This document shows positions 35,725 to 44,578 of a DNA stretch of 64,000 bases, piece after piece. Location: positions 370,001-434,000 of the forward strand of contig JAPPUL010000089.1 in NCBI GenBank assembly GCA_026874595.1. The letters are read 5' to 3'. Below the pieces are notes generated by a model. That model was not told the origin of the DNA. It ran no database searches and saw only the letters and a list, made by a program, of their open reading frames with translations. The DNA is from Sipunculus nudus (taxonomy: Eukaryota > Annelida > Sipuncula > Golfingiida > Sipunculidae). The stretch's first letter is position 1; each line of letters begins with the position of its first letter. The translations under genes and the position numbers were made by a program.

Positions 35725-36561
35725 TTATTGGAATAAACTAGAACTAAAGGATATCCCAAAATTGAAAGAGAGCTCCCAATAGTAAGGTGAGCTTTGTATA
35801 GGGGTATAAATTCCTTTATAGTAAGATGAACTTTGAATTCTTTTATAGTAAGATGAACTTTGCAAAGGGCTATAAACTATTTTAGAATGTATAAAATAGT
35901 ATAACTTAATACCATTATCAAGCTGATATTTTATTCCGGCAGTAGGTAAGGGTTTTAAAGAAAAGTCTTTATTGCTGTAATCAAAATAGAAGGTAACGTT
36001 ATCAGTTTTTAATCTCCAACTTTTAATATCCATAAAAGGCTTTATAAGGTTATAAGGTCTAACAAAATAGTATCTCATATGATCTACCCTAAGGTTATCA
36101 TAAATGGAGCTTAAAATAATAGATCTGTCAAGAAGGTTCCCAGCAAATTTGCTATAGAAGAGGTTATAAGATTTTGAAGATTTAAAGTTCTTTAGATAAT
36201 CTATATAATCTATATTTAGCATGTTCTTGTTATTAGGCGTATGAAATAGAATCTTATCTCTAGCAAAGAGGAAAGAGTTCTTATAATAAGAATTTTGGTT
36301 CTTATAGTTCTTATAAGTTTTAAAGAGCCCATAAGTTTTGTTTTTAAAGCTTTTATTTTTAAAAATAGCTATAGCGTAAATGCTATAGCTATTATGCAGT
36401 TGTTCTTTATCATAAGGATAAGGGAAAGTTTTATTAGGATATAAATTAAAAGGATATAATAGAATTAAAACAAAAGCCAAGAAGGAATTAAAAGAGAAGG
36501 AATTAAAAAAGAATAAAAAATCTCTAACTCTAGATTTATAAATAGAGTTAGAGATAAGCAT
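35725..36561 (-). CDS. Possible outer-membrane or secreted protein
   Basis: A 278-residue protein rich in Tyr, Asn, Ser and Phe. AGGAG is spaced 7 bases from the ATG at 36561. Residues 15-45 are hydrophobic and include LAFVLILLYPFNLYP, a likely signal peptide. The C-terminal 70 residues have alternating polar and aromatic positions (DNGIKLYYFIHSKIVYSP, ELSFNFGISFSSSLF), as in beta-barrel outer-membrane proteins, and a three-fold imperfect YYK repeat in between. No family is recognised. The end (FSSSLFQ) is not the strict terminal aromatic of a barrel. Confidence 0.5.
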   Translation of the reverse strand: MLISNSIYKSRVRDFLFFFNSFSFNSFLAFVLILLYPFNLYPNKTFPYPYDKEQLHNSYSIYAIAIFKNKSFKNKTYGLFKTYKNYKNQNSYYKNSFLFARDKILFHTPNNKNMLNIDYIDYLKNFKSSKSYNLFYSKFAGNLLDRSIILSSIYDNLRVDHMRYYFVRPYNLIKPFMDIKSWRLKTDNVTFYFDYSNKDFSLKPLPTAGIKYQLDNGIKLYYFIHSKIVYSPLQSSSYYKRIQSSSYYKGIYTPIQSSPYYWELSFNFGISFSSSLFQ

Positions 36562-36887
36562 AAAGTTTCTCCTCATAAAAATAATCAAATAGAAAACTCA
36601 GAGGGTTTATCCCAAGTTAAAAAAAGCAAGTAGCTTCTTTTAAGTATGAACACATTTAAGTATGAACACATTTAAATATAAAACGAGGCTAAACAGAAGC
36701 TTGAATCCATATAAAGGGAATCCTAAAGAAAGATAATTGAAACAATGATTTAAATAGGCTTCATGTATCTTAAATATAAATATTAGAAAAGGTAATGAAT
36801 TTCAAAGAAAGAGTTATTTTTATTAAATTAATCTTATAATATAAATCTAGTATAAATCCCATATAAAATAAAACGAGGTAAGAAGTA
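36562..36887. other. 326-bp divergent gap with a 16-bp direct duplication
   Basis: Between the preceding minus-strand gene and serS. A perfect direct duplication taagtatgaacacatt occupies 36641-36656 and 36657-36672. The rest is AT-rich without a gene, and no T-box leader elements that could regulate serS are visible. GAGG about 11 bases before the TTG at 36888 serves serS. Confidence 0.55.
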
Positions 36888-38156
36888 TTGGTAAGTATAG
36901 AGTATATAAGGCGTAATTGGGAAAAGCTTGAAAAGGTATCAAAGGCAAAGAAGGTAAAGGTATCAATAAAGCGCTTATTAGAAGTAGATAAAAAGCGTAG
37001 AGAGATAATAAAGGAAATAGAAGAATTAAAGAATAAAAGGAATAAGATCTCTAAAGAGATGGGTAATAATTCTTTTGAGGATAAGGAGGTTTTAATAGAG
37101 CGAGGAAAGGATATAAGGGATGAGATATCAGAAAAAGAACCTAAGCTAAAGACTCTTGAAACAGAGTATAAAGATTTGATGTTACGAGTTCCAAATATAG
37201 TATTAGAAGGAGTTCCTATAGGAGATAATGACAAAGACAATGTAGAAATAAGACGTTATTCAAAAGGCAAAGAGTTTAATTTTGCAATGCAAGATCACAT
37301 AGAACTAGGCGAGAAATTAAATATATTGGATATAAAGCGAGGAGTAAAAGTAGGAGGGACAAAAAGCTATTATCTAAAGAATGAAGGAGCAGAACTTGAG
37401 CTTGCAGTGCTTAATTTTGCAATGGACACAGTGTGTAGTCGAGGCTTTAGACCATATATAGTGCCCCACATGGTAAAACGCGAGATTATGGAGGGGACAG
37501 GCTATTTCCCGATAGGGGAGGAACAAAGCTATCATATAGAAAAAGATAAGAGATATTTAATAGGGACCTCAGAAGTGCCAATGGCCTCATATTATGCAGG
37601 GGAGGTTTTGAATTATAAAGATTTACCGATTAGGATGGCGGGCTTATCAAGTTGCTATAGGCGAGAGGCGGGTACATATGGTAAAGACAAAGGTTTATAT
37701 AGGATACATCAATTTCAAAAGGTAGAACAAGTAATACTTGGTAGAAATGATGTAGAGGAGTCGAAATCTTTACATATGGAGCTATTAACGAACGCAGAAG
37801 ACATACTAAAAGCGCTTGATTTACCGTATAGAGTAGTATTATCGTGTACCGGCGACATAGGTCTTGGGCAGGTATTAAAACACGATATAGAGGTATGGAT
37901 GCCCTCAAGGGGTGGATATGGGGAAACACATTCTTGTTCATCGTTCTATGAATTTCAAGCAAGACGATTAAACATAAGATATAAAGATAAGGATGGGTCT
38001 ATAAAATATGTACATACCCTAAATAACACAGCGATAGCCTCTCCTCGAATACTAATCCCGATACTTGAAAATTACCAGTTAAAAGATGGCAGTGTAAATA
38101 TCCCGAATGTATTGCAAAAATATATGCATGGTAAAAAAAATATAAGTAAATCATAA
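36888..38156 (+). CDS. serS: Seryl-tRNA synthetase
   Basis: A class II aminoacyl-tRNA synthetase of 422 residues. The N-terminal coiled-coil arm (about 30-105) grips the long variable arm of tRNA-Ser. Motif 2 is LSSCYRREAGTYGKDKGLYR, and motif 3 is near LNNTAIASPRILIPILENYQ. The TTG start gives the usual VSIEYIRRNWEKLEKV beginning. The enzyme would be essential. No regulatory element is visible upstream. Confidence 0.96.
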   Translation: MVSIEYIRRNWEKLEKVSKAKKVKVSIKRLLEVDKKRREIIKEIEELKNKRNKISKEMGNNSFEDKEVLIERGKDIRDEISEKEPKLKTLETEYKDLMLRVPNIVLEGVPIGDNDKDNVEIRRYSKGKEFNFAMQDHIELGEKLNILDIKRGVKVGGTKSYYLKNEGAELELAVLNFAMDTVCSRGFRPYIVPHMVKREIMEGTGYFPIGEEQSYHIEKDKRYLIGTSEVPMASYYAGEVLNYKDLPIRMAGLSSCYRREAGTYGKDKGLYRIHQFQKVEQVILGRNDVEESKSLHMELLTNAEDILKALDLPYRVVLSCTGDIGLGQVLKHDIEVWMPSRGGYGETHSCSSFYEFQARRLNIRYKDKDGSIKYVHTLNNTAIASPRILIPILENYQLKDGSVNIPNVLQKYMHGKKNISKS

Positions 38157-38361
38157 ACAAAAAAACAAGCATTAAACAAGTGGTTCAAAGCATTAAATAC
38201 CAGATAAATATATGATAACTAAATGATAATAAAAAATGCTATAATTTATTTATAGCTAAGTTTGTTTTAAAGATATATAGTTTTGTATATTTTTTAAGAT
38301 ATAAAACCATACAATGCCTAAATAGTTATAGGGCTATTATAGGACTAAAGGAGTTTAGTAT

Positions 38362-39228
38362 TTGAGTAATCTTGAAAAGGTGGTAAAATATTTTAATAAT
38401 CTAAGTCTTAGAAAAAAGATGCTACTAACTTACTTATTTATATACATATCGTTTGTAGCAATAATCTATAAGAGTGCAAAATATGTTTTATCAAATAGTT
38501 ATTTATATGAGTTATATGCAACTGAGCTCTTGTATGGTATATTATTGCTAGGACTTTGTTTTAGCCTACTTATAATATATGCAACAGTATATTTTTCTAG
38601 GGGGCCACGTGATGTAATAAATTACCTTGAAAAGAGCTATAAGGAGATATTTAGGAGAGAGGGTATATTCTATAAAGAGAAAGGAGATGAGATAGATGAG
38701 ATTTTAAGCAAATTAGAGCTTATAAAAGAGCGTACAGATTTGCGTATAAGTGGTCTTGAGCGATTAAATAATGACTTTTCTAATTTATATGAAAAAACGC
38801 CTGTAATGCATTGTATAACGAGTTTAAATGGACTAATAATAGACGTTAACCCATCATTTGGACGTGCACTCAAAGTATCAAGACAGAGAATACTAGGAAA
38901 AACATTTGTAGAATTTATAAAAGATATGCAAACGCGTTATTATATAGAATCGTTTTTTAAAAAGCTCTCAAATGAAAGTAGTATAGAAGAATTAAAAGAG
39001 CTTATGAGAGAAGGGCAGATATTAGATTTAGGTTATAATGAGATTTCCTTATCATTATTTGGGTGTATGGATATAATTTCAAGCGACTCTTCATTATTTG
39101 AGGCATCAAGTTATATGGCAACATACGCACATAAGAGCAATTTGAATACAAATCATTTTGTTAGAATAAGCTTAATAGATATAAAGAAACTAAATAAAGA
39201 AGTTAGTAGCTTAATGGATATAAGCTAA
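38362..39228 (+). CDS. Two-helix membrane protein with PAS domain
   Basis: A 288-residue signalling-type protein. Two membrane helices (about 19-41 and 52-74) are followed by a linker helix (about 85-125) and a PAS domain (about 135-215) with the typical phrase DVNPSFGRALKVSRQRILGK. There is no kinase, cyclase or GGDEF domain, so the output is unknown. The start is TTG with AGGAG about 10 bases upstream. It stands alone between serS and rpmB. Confidence 0.7.
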   Translation: MSNLEKVVKYFNNLSLRKKMLLTYLFIYISFVAIIYKSAKYVLSNSYLYELYATELLYGILLLGLCFSLLIIYATVYFSRGPRDVINYLEKSYKEIFRREGIFYKEKGDEIDEILSKLELIKERTDLRISGLERLNNDFSNLYEKTPVMHCITSLNGLIIDVNPSFGRALKVSRQRILGKTFVEFIKDMQTRYYIESFFKKLSNESSIEELKELMREGQILDLGYNEISLSLFGCMDIISSDSSLFEASSYMATYAHKSNLNTNHFVRISLIDIKKLNKEVSSLMDIS

Positions 39229-39284
39229 GTTTAATAATTATGTTAGAATGAAAAAAGCAAGAGCAAACTTAGCTTAGCTTGAAG

Positions 39285-39500
39285 CTAAGTTGGAAGATGC
39301 TCCTTAGAAGTAATAACCTTTTGAACTTTGTTGCTTCTAAGGCATCTAGTACAGACTCTAATTTTTTTAATAGAGTTATTAATCTTAGCTCTAACATAAA
39401 CTAAATTGGTCTTCCAAGTTCTTTTAGTTTTTCTATGAGAATGACTAATAGTATTGCCAAACCGAGTACCTTTATTACATATAAAACATATTCTACTCAT
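39285..39500 (-). CDS. rpmB: Ribosomal protein bL28 (zinc form)
   Basis: A component of the large ribosomal subunit, 71 residues. Cys5, Cys8, Cys50 and Cys53 (RICFICNKG and VCTRCLRSN) form the zinc-binding C+ version. FGNTISHSHRKTKRTWKTNL is the family core. It is a single gene with a short weak leader. The L31 of this genome at 49850 is of the same zinc type. Confidence 0.95.
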   Translation of the reverse strand: MSRICFICNKGTRFGNTISHSHRKTKRTWKTNLVYVRAKINNSIKKIRVCTRCLRSNKVQKVITSKEHLPT

Positions 39501-39628
39501 TATAAATATCCTAAAAATAAATATCCTAAAACGTTTTTCCAGAAAGGAACAAATATATAAATATGTTAAGTTATCATCAAGAGAAAAGTTAATATTTTAT
39601 TTATATAATATTTTATTTAACGAAAAAG

Positions 39629-40081
39629 TTATATTAGCTTAACAAATCGTATAGTCAAGTTATTAATATCGTTAATTTGCTTTATAAACTGCTCATAAAG
39701 CAGACCATAATAGCTTTTGTTCTTGATGTTCTCATAATCGATAATAAGGAACTTTTCTTTTTTGGCAAGAGCTTCAACACTTAGTTTAAAAGGGTCATGG
39801 AAGTAGTTATCAGGCCAATCAAAAAGCCCTTTATCTCGCTTATAAAGGAAATATACTTCATTAAGGTCAACGACATCCTCAGGAACGTTATTGTATCGAG
39901 CTGAATCTCGTCCTAGATATATGGTTCGTCTGTAAGGATTTGTCTCTTCAGAATGGTATTGTCGTCCTCCTCCAACATAGCAAGAGAAACTAATCTCCGC
40001 TTTTTGAAACATAGTGTTTTTAATAGAAAGGCAATCATTACAAAGCTTAAGAATATCAGCTTCGATTGCTTTTAATTGCAT
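39629..40081 (-). CDS. Hypothetical protein (150 aa)
   Basis: A soluble protein with no recognisable motif. Notable segments are SFSCYVGGGRQYHSEETNPY, TIYLGRDSARYNNVPED and the terminal helical KNKSYYGLLYEQFIKQIN. AGAGG lies about 6 bases before the ATG. It is 62 bp upstream of the large SppA gene on the same strand (the SppA gene lies further on in the minus direction at 41841), so the two may be co-transcribed. Confidence 0.5.
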   Translation of the reverse strand: MQLKAIEADILKLCNDCLSIKNTMFQKAEISFSCYVGGGRQYHSEETNPYRRTIYLGRDSARYNNVPEDVVDLNEVYFLYKRDKGLFDWPDNYFHDPFKLSVEALAKKEKFLIIDYENIKNKSYYGLLYEQFIKQINDINNLTIRFVKLI

Positions 40082-40143
40082 ATTAACCTCTTTTTTAACT
40101 AGTAAATTTATTTTAAGGACTAAACTAAAAGGTATTACACCTA

Positions 40144-41841
40144 TTAATTAAAATCATCTATTTTGATATGCCAAGGCATAATATACAAAGCATTGTGCTT
40201 ACTTAAAGAGATATAATTAATCATATTAATAGTTTTATGCTTTAAAGTTAGAGCGTTGCCTGCAAACGTGTCAGAAAACATATAAGACAAACTAAACTTT
40301 CTTTTAGGATAAATAAGGTAATTAACTTTGTCATCAGATGGAATATTAGCATGTTGTTTTGCAGCCTCTAAAGCCTCAAGAAGGCCACCTTCCTTATCAA
40401 TTAGTTTATAACTAAGAGCATCCCCACCAGTAAAGACCCTACCTTGAGCAAATTGTTCAATAGCTTGAATATCTTGGTTACGGCCTTTTGCCACCTTTTC
40501 AAGGAAAGTTTTATAATAAAAATCAAAAGTATGTTTAGTTAATTTTTGTTTTTGTTGTTCTGTGAATGGAGAAAAAGGAGAATAAATATCGGAGTTATCA
40601 CCGAGTGCAACAGTATCTCTTTTGACTAATAATTTATCTAAAAGCTTAGAGAAATAAAGCTTTCCTGAGACAACGCCAATAGAACCTGTAATGGTCATAC
40701 TCTCAGCAAAGATCTCCTTAGCAGCAACCGCAATATAATAACCGCCAGAAGCAACAACATTAGCCATAGAAACTATAACAGGTTTAGCCTCGGAAGTCTT
40801 CCTAACAGCATTCCAAATTATATCAGAAGTTATAGCACTGCCTCCCGGACTGTCAATACGGATTACCAAAGCTTTAATTCGCTTATTCTTACGAATCTTT
40901 TTAAGGCTTCTTAAAAATGAGTTTTGAGTTATTGTATCATAGCGAGCCTCTTTTTGAGAGCTCTCATCCAAAATATTACCTTGAGCATAAAGAATGGCAA
41001 CGCTTTTAGAGGTTTTTAGGATACATTTTTTACGTTTAGGCAAATTGATAGGAATATCTTTGACTTTAGATTTATTAAAACGTTCCTTAAGGTAGGAATC
41101 AATATTCTCTTGATAAATAAGTTTATCAACTAACTTAGCCTCTAGAGCCTCATGTGCAGTAAAGGGACCATCGTGAATTAGTTCGTTAAAAGGTTTCGTA
41201 ATTGAGGGCCTTGCATTACTTATATCCTTACTAATCTCGTCTAAATAATTCTTTAAAATGCTTTTTAACATAGTCCTGTGTTCATCAGACATAGAGCTAC
41301 GAGTTAATGAGTCAGCAAAGGTTTTATAAGGTCCGGTACTAACGAAGTCCGCTCCAACGCCAATGTGCTCAAGAGAATCTTTAAGGAAGTAAACCTCAGC
41401 TTGAATACCAATTATATCCAAGGTGGCAGATGGAGTTAAATAGATTTCGTTACAAGCACATGCCAAATAGTATTCTTTAAGACCGGCTCTTTCAATAAAA
41501 GCAACAGACGGTATTAGTTTAGAAATTTTTAATATCTGGCGACGAATACTTTGTATTTGAGACCAACCGATATCTTGAAGAGGTTTTATTTTAATAAGAA
41601 CAATATCGTACTTTTCAAAGTCACTACAAACATTATCCAATGCCAGCAGTAGATACCGAAGGATAGTTTTTTTTTTATAGACAAAATATGGCAAAGTCTC
41701 ATCATCTATAATATTACTGATAGCAAACTTAAGAGCCTTAATAGTTTTAGAATTTTGCTTGTTACTTTTATTATTCATGCTACTTGAATTATTGTTTTCT
41801 AATGCTTTAGATTCATTGTAAGATGCAAAACTATTATTCAT
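40144..41841 (-). CDS. Signal peptide peptidase SppA, 67K type
   Basis: A large S49 protease of 565 residues with two related halves. The N-terminal half (about 70-270) carries the lysine of the catalytic pair in STGPYKTFADSLTRSS, and the C-terminal half carries the serine in NVVASGGYYIAVAAKE, as in the E. coli long form. The first 35 residues are Asn/Ser/Lys-rich and no clear transmembrane anchor is visible, which is unusual for a protein of this type. A second SppA (34626) has the short, anchored form. Confidence 0.88.
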   Translation of the reverse strand: MNNSFASYNESKALENNNSSSMNNKSNKQNSKTIKALKFAISNIIDDETLPYFVYKKKTILRYLLLALDNVCSDFEKYDIVLIKIKPLQDIGWSQIQSIRRQILKISKLIPSVAFIERAGLKEYYLACACNEIYLTPSATLDIIGIQAEVYFLKDSLEHIGVGADFVSTGPYKTFADSLTRSSMSDEHRTMLKSILKNYLDEISKDISNARPSITKPFNELIHDGPFTAHEALEAKLVDKLIYQENIDSYLKERFNKSKVKDIPINLPKRKKCILKTSKSVAILYAQGNILDESSQKEARYDTITQNSFLRSLKKIRKNKRIKALVIRIDSPGGSAITSDIIWNAVRKTSEAKPVIVSMANVVASGGYYIAVAAKEIFAESMTITGSIGVVSGKLYFSKLLDKLLVKRDTVALGDNSDIYSPFSPFTEQQKQKLTKHTFDFYYKTFLEKVAKGRNQDIQAIEQFAQGRVFTGGDALSYKLIDKEGGLLEALEAAKQHANIPSDDKVNYLIYPKRKFSLSYMFSDTFAGNALTLKHKTINMINYISLSKHNALYIMPWHIKIDDFN

Positions 41842-42223
41842 AAATCACCTATCCATAAAATCGAATGTTAATATACAAAGGATAATGTATTAACTCAAAC
41901 TAAATAAAATAGTACAAAAGCTATAAAATAAATCAAAGTTTAAAAAAGAACTAAACTAAAAATATAATGGAAATAAAGAAAGTTGCAAAAATAAATTAGA
42001 ATATGGCAAAACTAAAGAGGGCAAAACTAAATATTATTTAACTAATTACAAAATTACAGATATTGCAGATAAGATTCTCTTAACTGATTGGAAGATAAAG
42101 GGTGAAGGTAGTTAGCATAAAAATATAATTTTTAATTAGATAAAGAGTAAAGTAATTGACGAATGCTGTAAGTGGGGCTAAGTTTGGAGTAAATAAAAAA
42201 AAGATGGGGTTTTGTAGACAAAG
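41842..42223. other. 382-bp gap before the TPR gene
   Basis: Highly AT-rich region between two genes that are transcribed away from each other. No gene, hairpin with a T-run or repeat is seen. The ribosome binding site of the TPR gene is weak (GGGG about 15 bases before the ATG). Confidence 0.4.
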
Positions 42224-43150
42224 ATGAAAAGACTAGGGACACTGCTAATAATTGTCATAGTGTTATTAAGTGTTGAGATAAGCTTGGGCATGTATAATAT
42301 AGAAGTTAGAAAATACATGAGACAAGGGATAGAATACGAGAAACAAAGAGATTACACATCGGCGATATTAGCCTATAACAAAGTACTTGCAATAGATGAA
42401 AGGTATATACCAGCGTATTATGGTAGAGGGGTTGCGCGGTTGAAGATAGGTAAATATGAGGAGTCGTTGTCGGATTTAAATATATATCTTGGGTCTTCTG
42501 TAAAAAAGAGTAAGCGTCGAATATTGAAGATAAGATATTATATAGGCTTATGCAATTACCATACGAAACGGTATATGGAAGCACTTGCGATTTTTGATGA
42601 AGTGTTAGAAAGCAATCCGGATTATATAACAAACTTATATAATATAAGAGGCTTAACGAATTATCGTCTTGGTCGCTATGTAAAAGCGATAGAGGACTTT
42701 ACAAACTACCTAGCAGTAAATAAAAGCTATGCCTACGCATATTTGTACAGAGGGAGAGCTTATATAAGCTTGGATTATAAAGCAGAGGCGTTAAGGAATT
42801 ATAAAGAATATGTAAGGCTTTCGCGTGACTATAGGAGTAGAAGGTCGATGATAGCGGAGATAAAGCGTCTTGAGAGCGAACCAGAACAAGAGGATAAGGA
42901 TACACAGGAGGAACAGGAGCTTCAAACTGAAGTAGAAGGAGCTTATAAAGAGGAGGTAGGCGGAGCGGATATAAAAGGAGAGATAGAAGAGGATATAGAA
43001 GAGGATATAGAAGAGGATATAAAAGAGGATATAGAAGAAAAAGAGGTAGACAAAGGGGTAGACAAAGGCAATATGGATGAAGTAGTACAGACGCAAGCAG
43101 TAGAGGATGAGAAAGAGAAAGGATTAAAAGGAGGGCTAAAAAAGCAGTAG
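42224..43150 (+). CDS. Secreted TPR protein with acidic repeat tail
   Basis: A 308-residue protein with a signal peptide (about 1-22, then MYNIEVRKY) and five to six TPR units between about residues 28 and 215, such as GIEYEKQRDYTSAILAYNKVL and VKAIEDFTNYLAVNKSYAYA. The C-terminal 80 residues are acidic and include the 4-residue repeat EDIE four times, encoded by 12-bp tandem copies at 42989-43036. It likely acts as a periplasmic scaffold. No partner is evident from neighbours, although the flagellar genes follow. Confidence 0.7.
   Translation: MKRLGTLLIIVIVLLSVEISLGMYNIEVRKYMRQGIEYEKQRDYTSAILAYNKVLAIDERYIPAYYGRGVARLKIGKYEESLSDLNIYLGSSVKKSKRRILKIRYYIGLCNYHTKRYMEALAIFDEVLESNPDYITNLYNIRGLTNYRLGRYVKAIEDFTNYLAVNKSYAYAYLYRGRAYISLDYKAEALRNYKEYVRLSRDYRSRRSMIAEIKRLESEPEQEDKDTQEEQELQTEVEGAYKEEVGGADIKGEIEEDIEEDIEEDIKEDIEEKEVDKGVDKGNMDEVVQTQAVEDEKEKGLKGGLKKQ
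42989..43036 (+). repeat. Four 12-bp tandem copies in the acidic tail
   Basis: The unit gaggatatagaa occurs at 42989, 43001, 43013 (one change) and 43025 and codes for EDIE. The length keeps the frame, so copy number could vary without loss of the protein. Confidence 0.9.
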
Positions 43151-43155
43151 CGGAA

Positions 43156-43199
43156 GGCGGACTAGAGGCGGACTAGAGGCGGACTAGAGGCGGACTAGA
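43156..43199 (+). repeat. Four 11-bp tandem copies after the TPR gene
   Basis: The unit ggcggactaga occurs four times without a gap directly after the stop codon at 43150. It is GC-rich for this genome. It can form no strong hairpin of its own and its role, if any, is unknown. Confidence 0.9.
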
Positions 43200-43275
43200 A
43201 TTAAATAGAGAAGGTGGAGGTACGAAAAAGGAGTAAAAAAAAAGAGCAGTAGTTAAAAAATATTATAGTTGAGAT

Positions 43276-43303
43276 TAAAGAAGGGAAAAGAGCAAGTCGA
43301 TGA
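43276..43303 (+). promoter_or_regulatory. Candidate sigma-28 flagellar promoter for flaB
   Basis: TAAA at 43276-43279 is separated by 16 bases from GTCGATGA at 43296-43303. The known sigma-28 consensus is TAAA, about 15 bases, GCCGATAA. The downstream element matches 6 of 8 positions. It lies about 110 bp upstream of the flaB start, on the same strand. This is a pattern match, not evidence of use. Confidence 0.45.
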
Positions 43304-43367
43304 CAGTACAGCCAAGATGTCTGTAGAGAGTAAGCAAGATATCTAAGCAATAAGGAACTTTAAAAAC

Positions 43368-43399
43368 AAGTAATTGCATGGAAGCATGTAGAATTACTT
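43368..43399 (+). promoter_or_regulatory. Hairpin next to the flaB ribosome binding site
   Basis: AAGTAATT pairs with AATTACTT, and inside them CATG pairs with CATG. The loop between the inner CAT and ATG is GGAAGC, so a GGA lies in the loop. It ends 3 bases before the GGAGG of flaB. CsrA proteins bind GGA in such loops and near Shine-Dalgarno sites, so translational control of flagellin is a reasonable inference. Confidence 0.5.
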
Positions 43400-43415
43400 C
43401 AAGGAGGAACGCTCA

Positions 43416-44276
43416 ATGGTAATATATCATAACCTAAGTGCAATAAACAGCTACCGAAGTTACAAGCTAAACAATATAGCACTTGACAAAACAATAAAGC
43501 GGCTATCAAGCGGGCTTCGTATAAACAGTGCAGGAGATGACGCCTCAGGGCTTGCGGTATCAGAGAAGATGCGCTCGCAGATTCGTGGTTTAAATCAAGC
43601 AGTAAGAAACATATCAGACGACATATCGTTCATTCAAACAGCAGAAGGCTATCTACAAACAAGTCAAGACATACTCCATAGGCTTAGAGAACTTGCAATT
43701 CAGTCGGCAAATGGAATATATACAGATGAAGATAGATTACAAATTCAATCTGAAGTAGAACAACTGATAGACGAAGTAGACAGAATAGCATCGCACGGAC
43801 AATTTAACACATTAAATATGTTAACAGGCCGATTTGCCCGAGGAACGGCATTGTCTAATGCACCTGCAAGTATGTGGTTTCACGTAGGAGGTAATATGGA
43901 TCAGCGAGAGCGAGTATATATAGGAACTATGACAGCCAAAGGACTTGGGCTTAAGGGTGCGGCAACAGGAAGCAGTTTAAATCTAAGTACGCAAGACAAA
44001 GCAAACCGGTCAATAATACATTTAGACAAGGCATTATTCAAGATCTCAAAACAAAGAGCAGATCTAGGAGCATACCAAAATCGTCTTGAACATGCGATGA
44101 AAAGTAACATGGTGGGAGCAGAAAGCATCCAGTCAGCAGAATCTCTTATACGGGATGCAGATATGGCTCTTGAGTCAATAGAATTTGTAAGACAACAGAT
44201 ACTAAGTCAAAGTAGCACAGTAATGCTTGGTCATGCAAACAGTCGTTCACAAAACGTTCTGCGACTTTTAAACTAA
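43416..44276 (+). CDS. flaB: Periplasmic flagellin FlaB
   Basis: The core filament protein of spirochaetal periplasmic flagella, 286 residues. Conserved N-terminal D0/D1 phrases are [20 protein letters not shown] and [20 protein letters not shown], with the spirochaetal [20 protein letters not shown] in the middle. The C-terminal coiled coil includes [14 protein letters not shown] and ends [16 protein letters not shown]. There is no signal peptide, so export goes through the flagellar type III apparatus. GGAGG is 8 bases before the ATG. The central region is short, as is usual for FlaB. It is the only flagellin in the window and precedes fliD. Confidence 0.96.
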   Translation: MVIYHNLSAINSYRSYKLNNIALDKTIKRLSSGLRINSAGDDASGLAVSEKMRSQIRGLNQAVRNISDDISFIQTAEGYLQTSQDILHRLRELAIQSANGIYTDEDRLQIQSEVEQLIDEVDRIASHGQFNTLNMLTGRFARGTALSNAPASMWFHVGGNMDQRERVYIGTMTAKGLGLKGAATGSSLNLSTQDKANRSIIHLDKALFKISKQRADLGAYQNRLEHAMKSNMVGAESIQSAESLIRDADMALESIEFVRQQILSQSSTVMLGHANSRSQNVLRLLN

Positions 44277-44578
44277 TGGCTAAACAGAAGTTAAGAAGGG
44301 CTTAAGAAAAAAGCTAGAGTCGTTTTAAAGTAAGAATATAAGGCCTTGTTGTCATATTATTAAATAATAAGTAAAATAGTTATGATAACAGGGCAGGAGA
44401 TAATACTATAGTTAATACAGTTAATACTATACTAAATAAAGATCCTGCCGAAATACGAAATAGAAGTAGAAATAGAAGCAAGAGAAGCAAGAGAAGCAAG
44501 AGAAGCAAGAGAAGGAATCCAAAAACATTCTTTGAGATTTAAGAACAAATAAATAAGAAGCAAAATAAATAATTAAAT
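44277..44578. other. 302-bp gap with two inverted repeats and a 9-bp tandem repeat
   Basis: CCTTGTTGTCATA (44344-44356) pairs with TATGATAACAGGG (44381-44393), 13 positions with two G-T pairs. Next, GGCAGGA (44392-44398) pairs with TCCTGCC (44443-44449). The two stems share three bases, so they exclude each other in part. Neither is followed by a T-run, which argues against a standard terminator. At 44476-44511 the 9-bp unit aagcaagag is repeated four times. No gene is seen. Confidence 0.7.
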
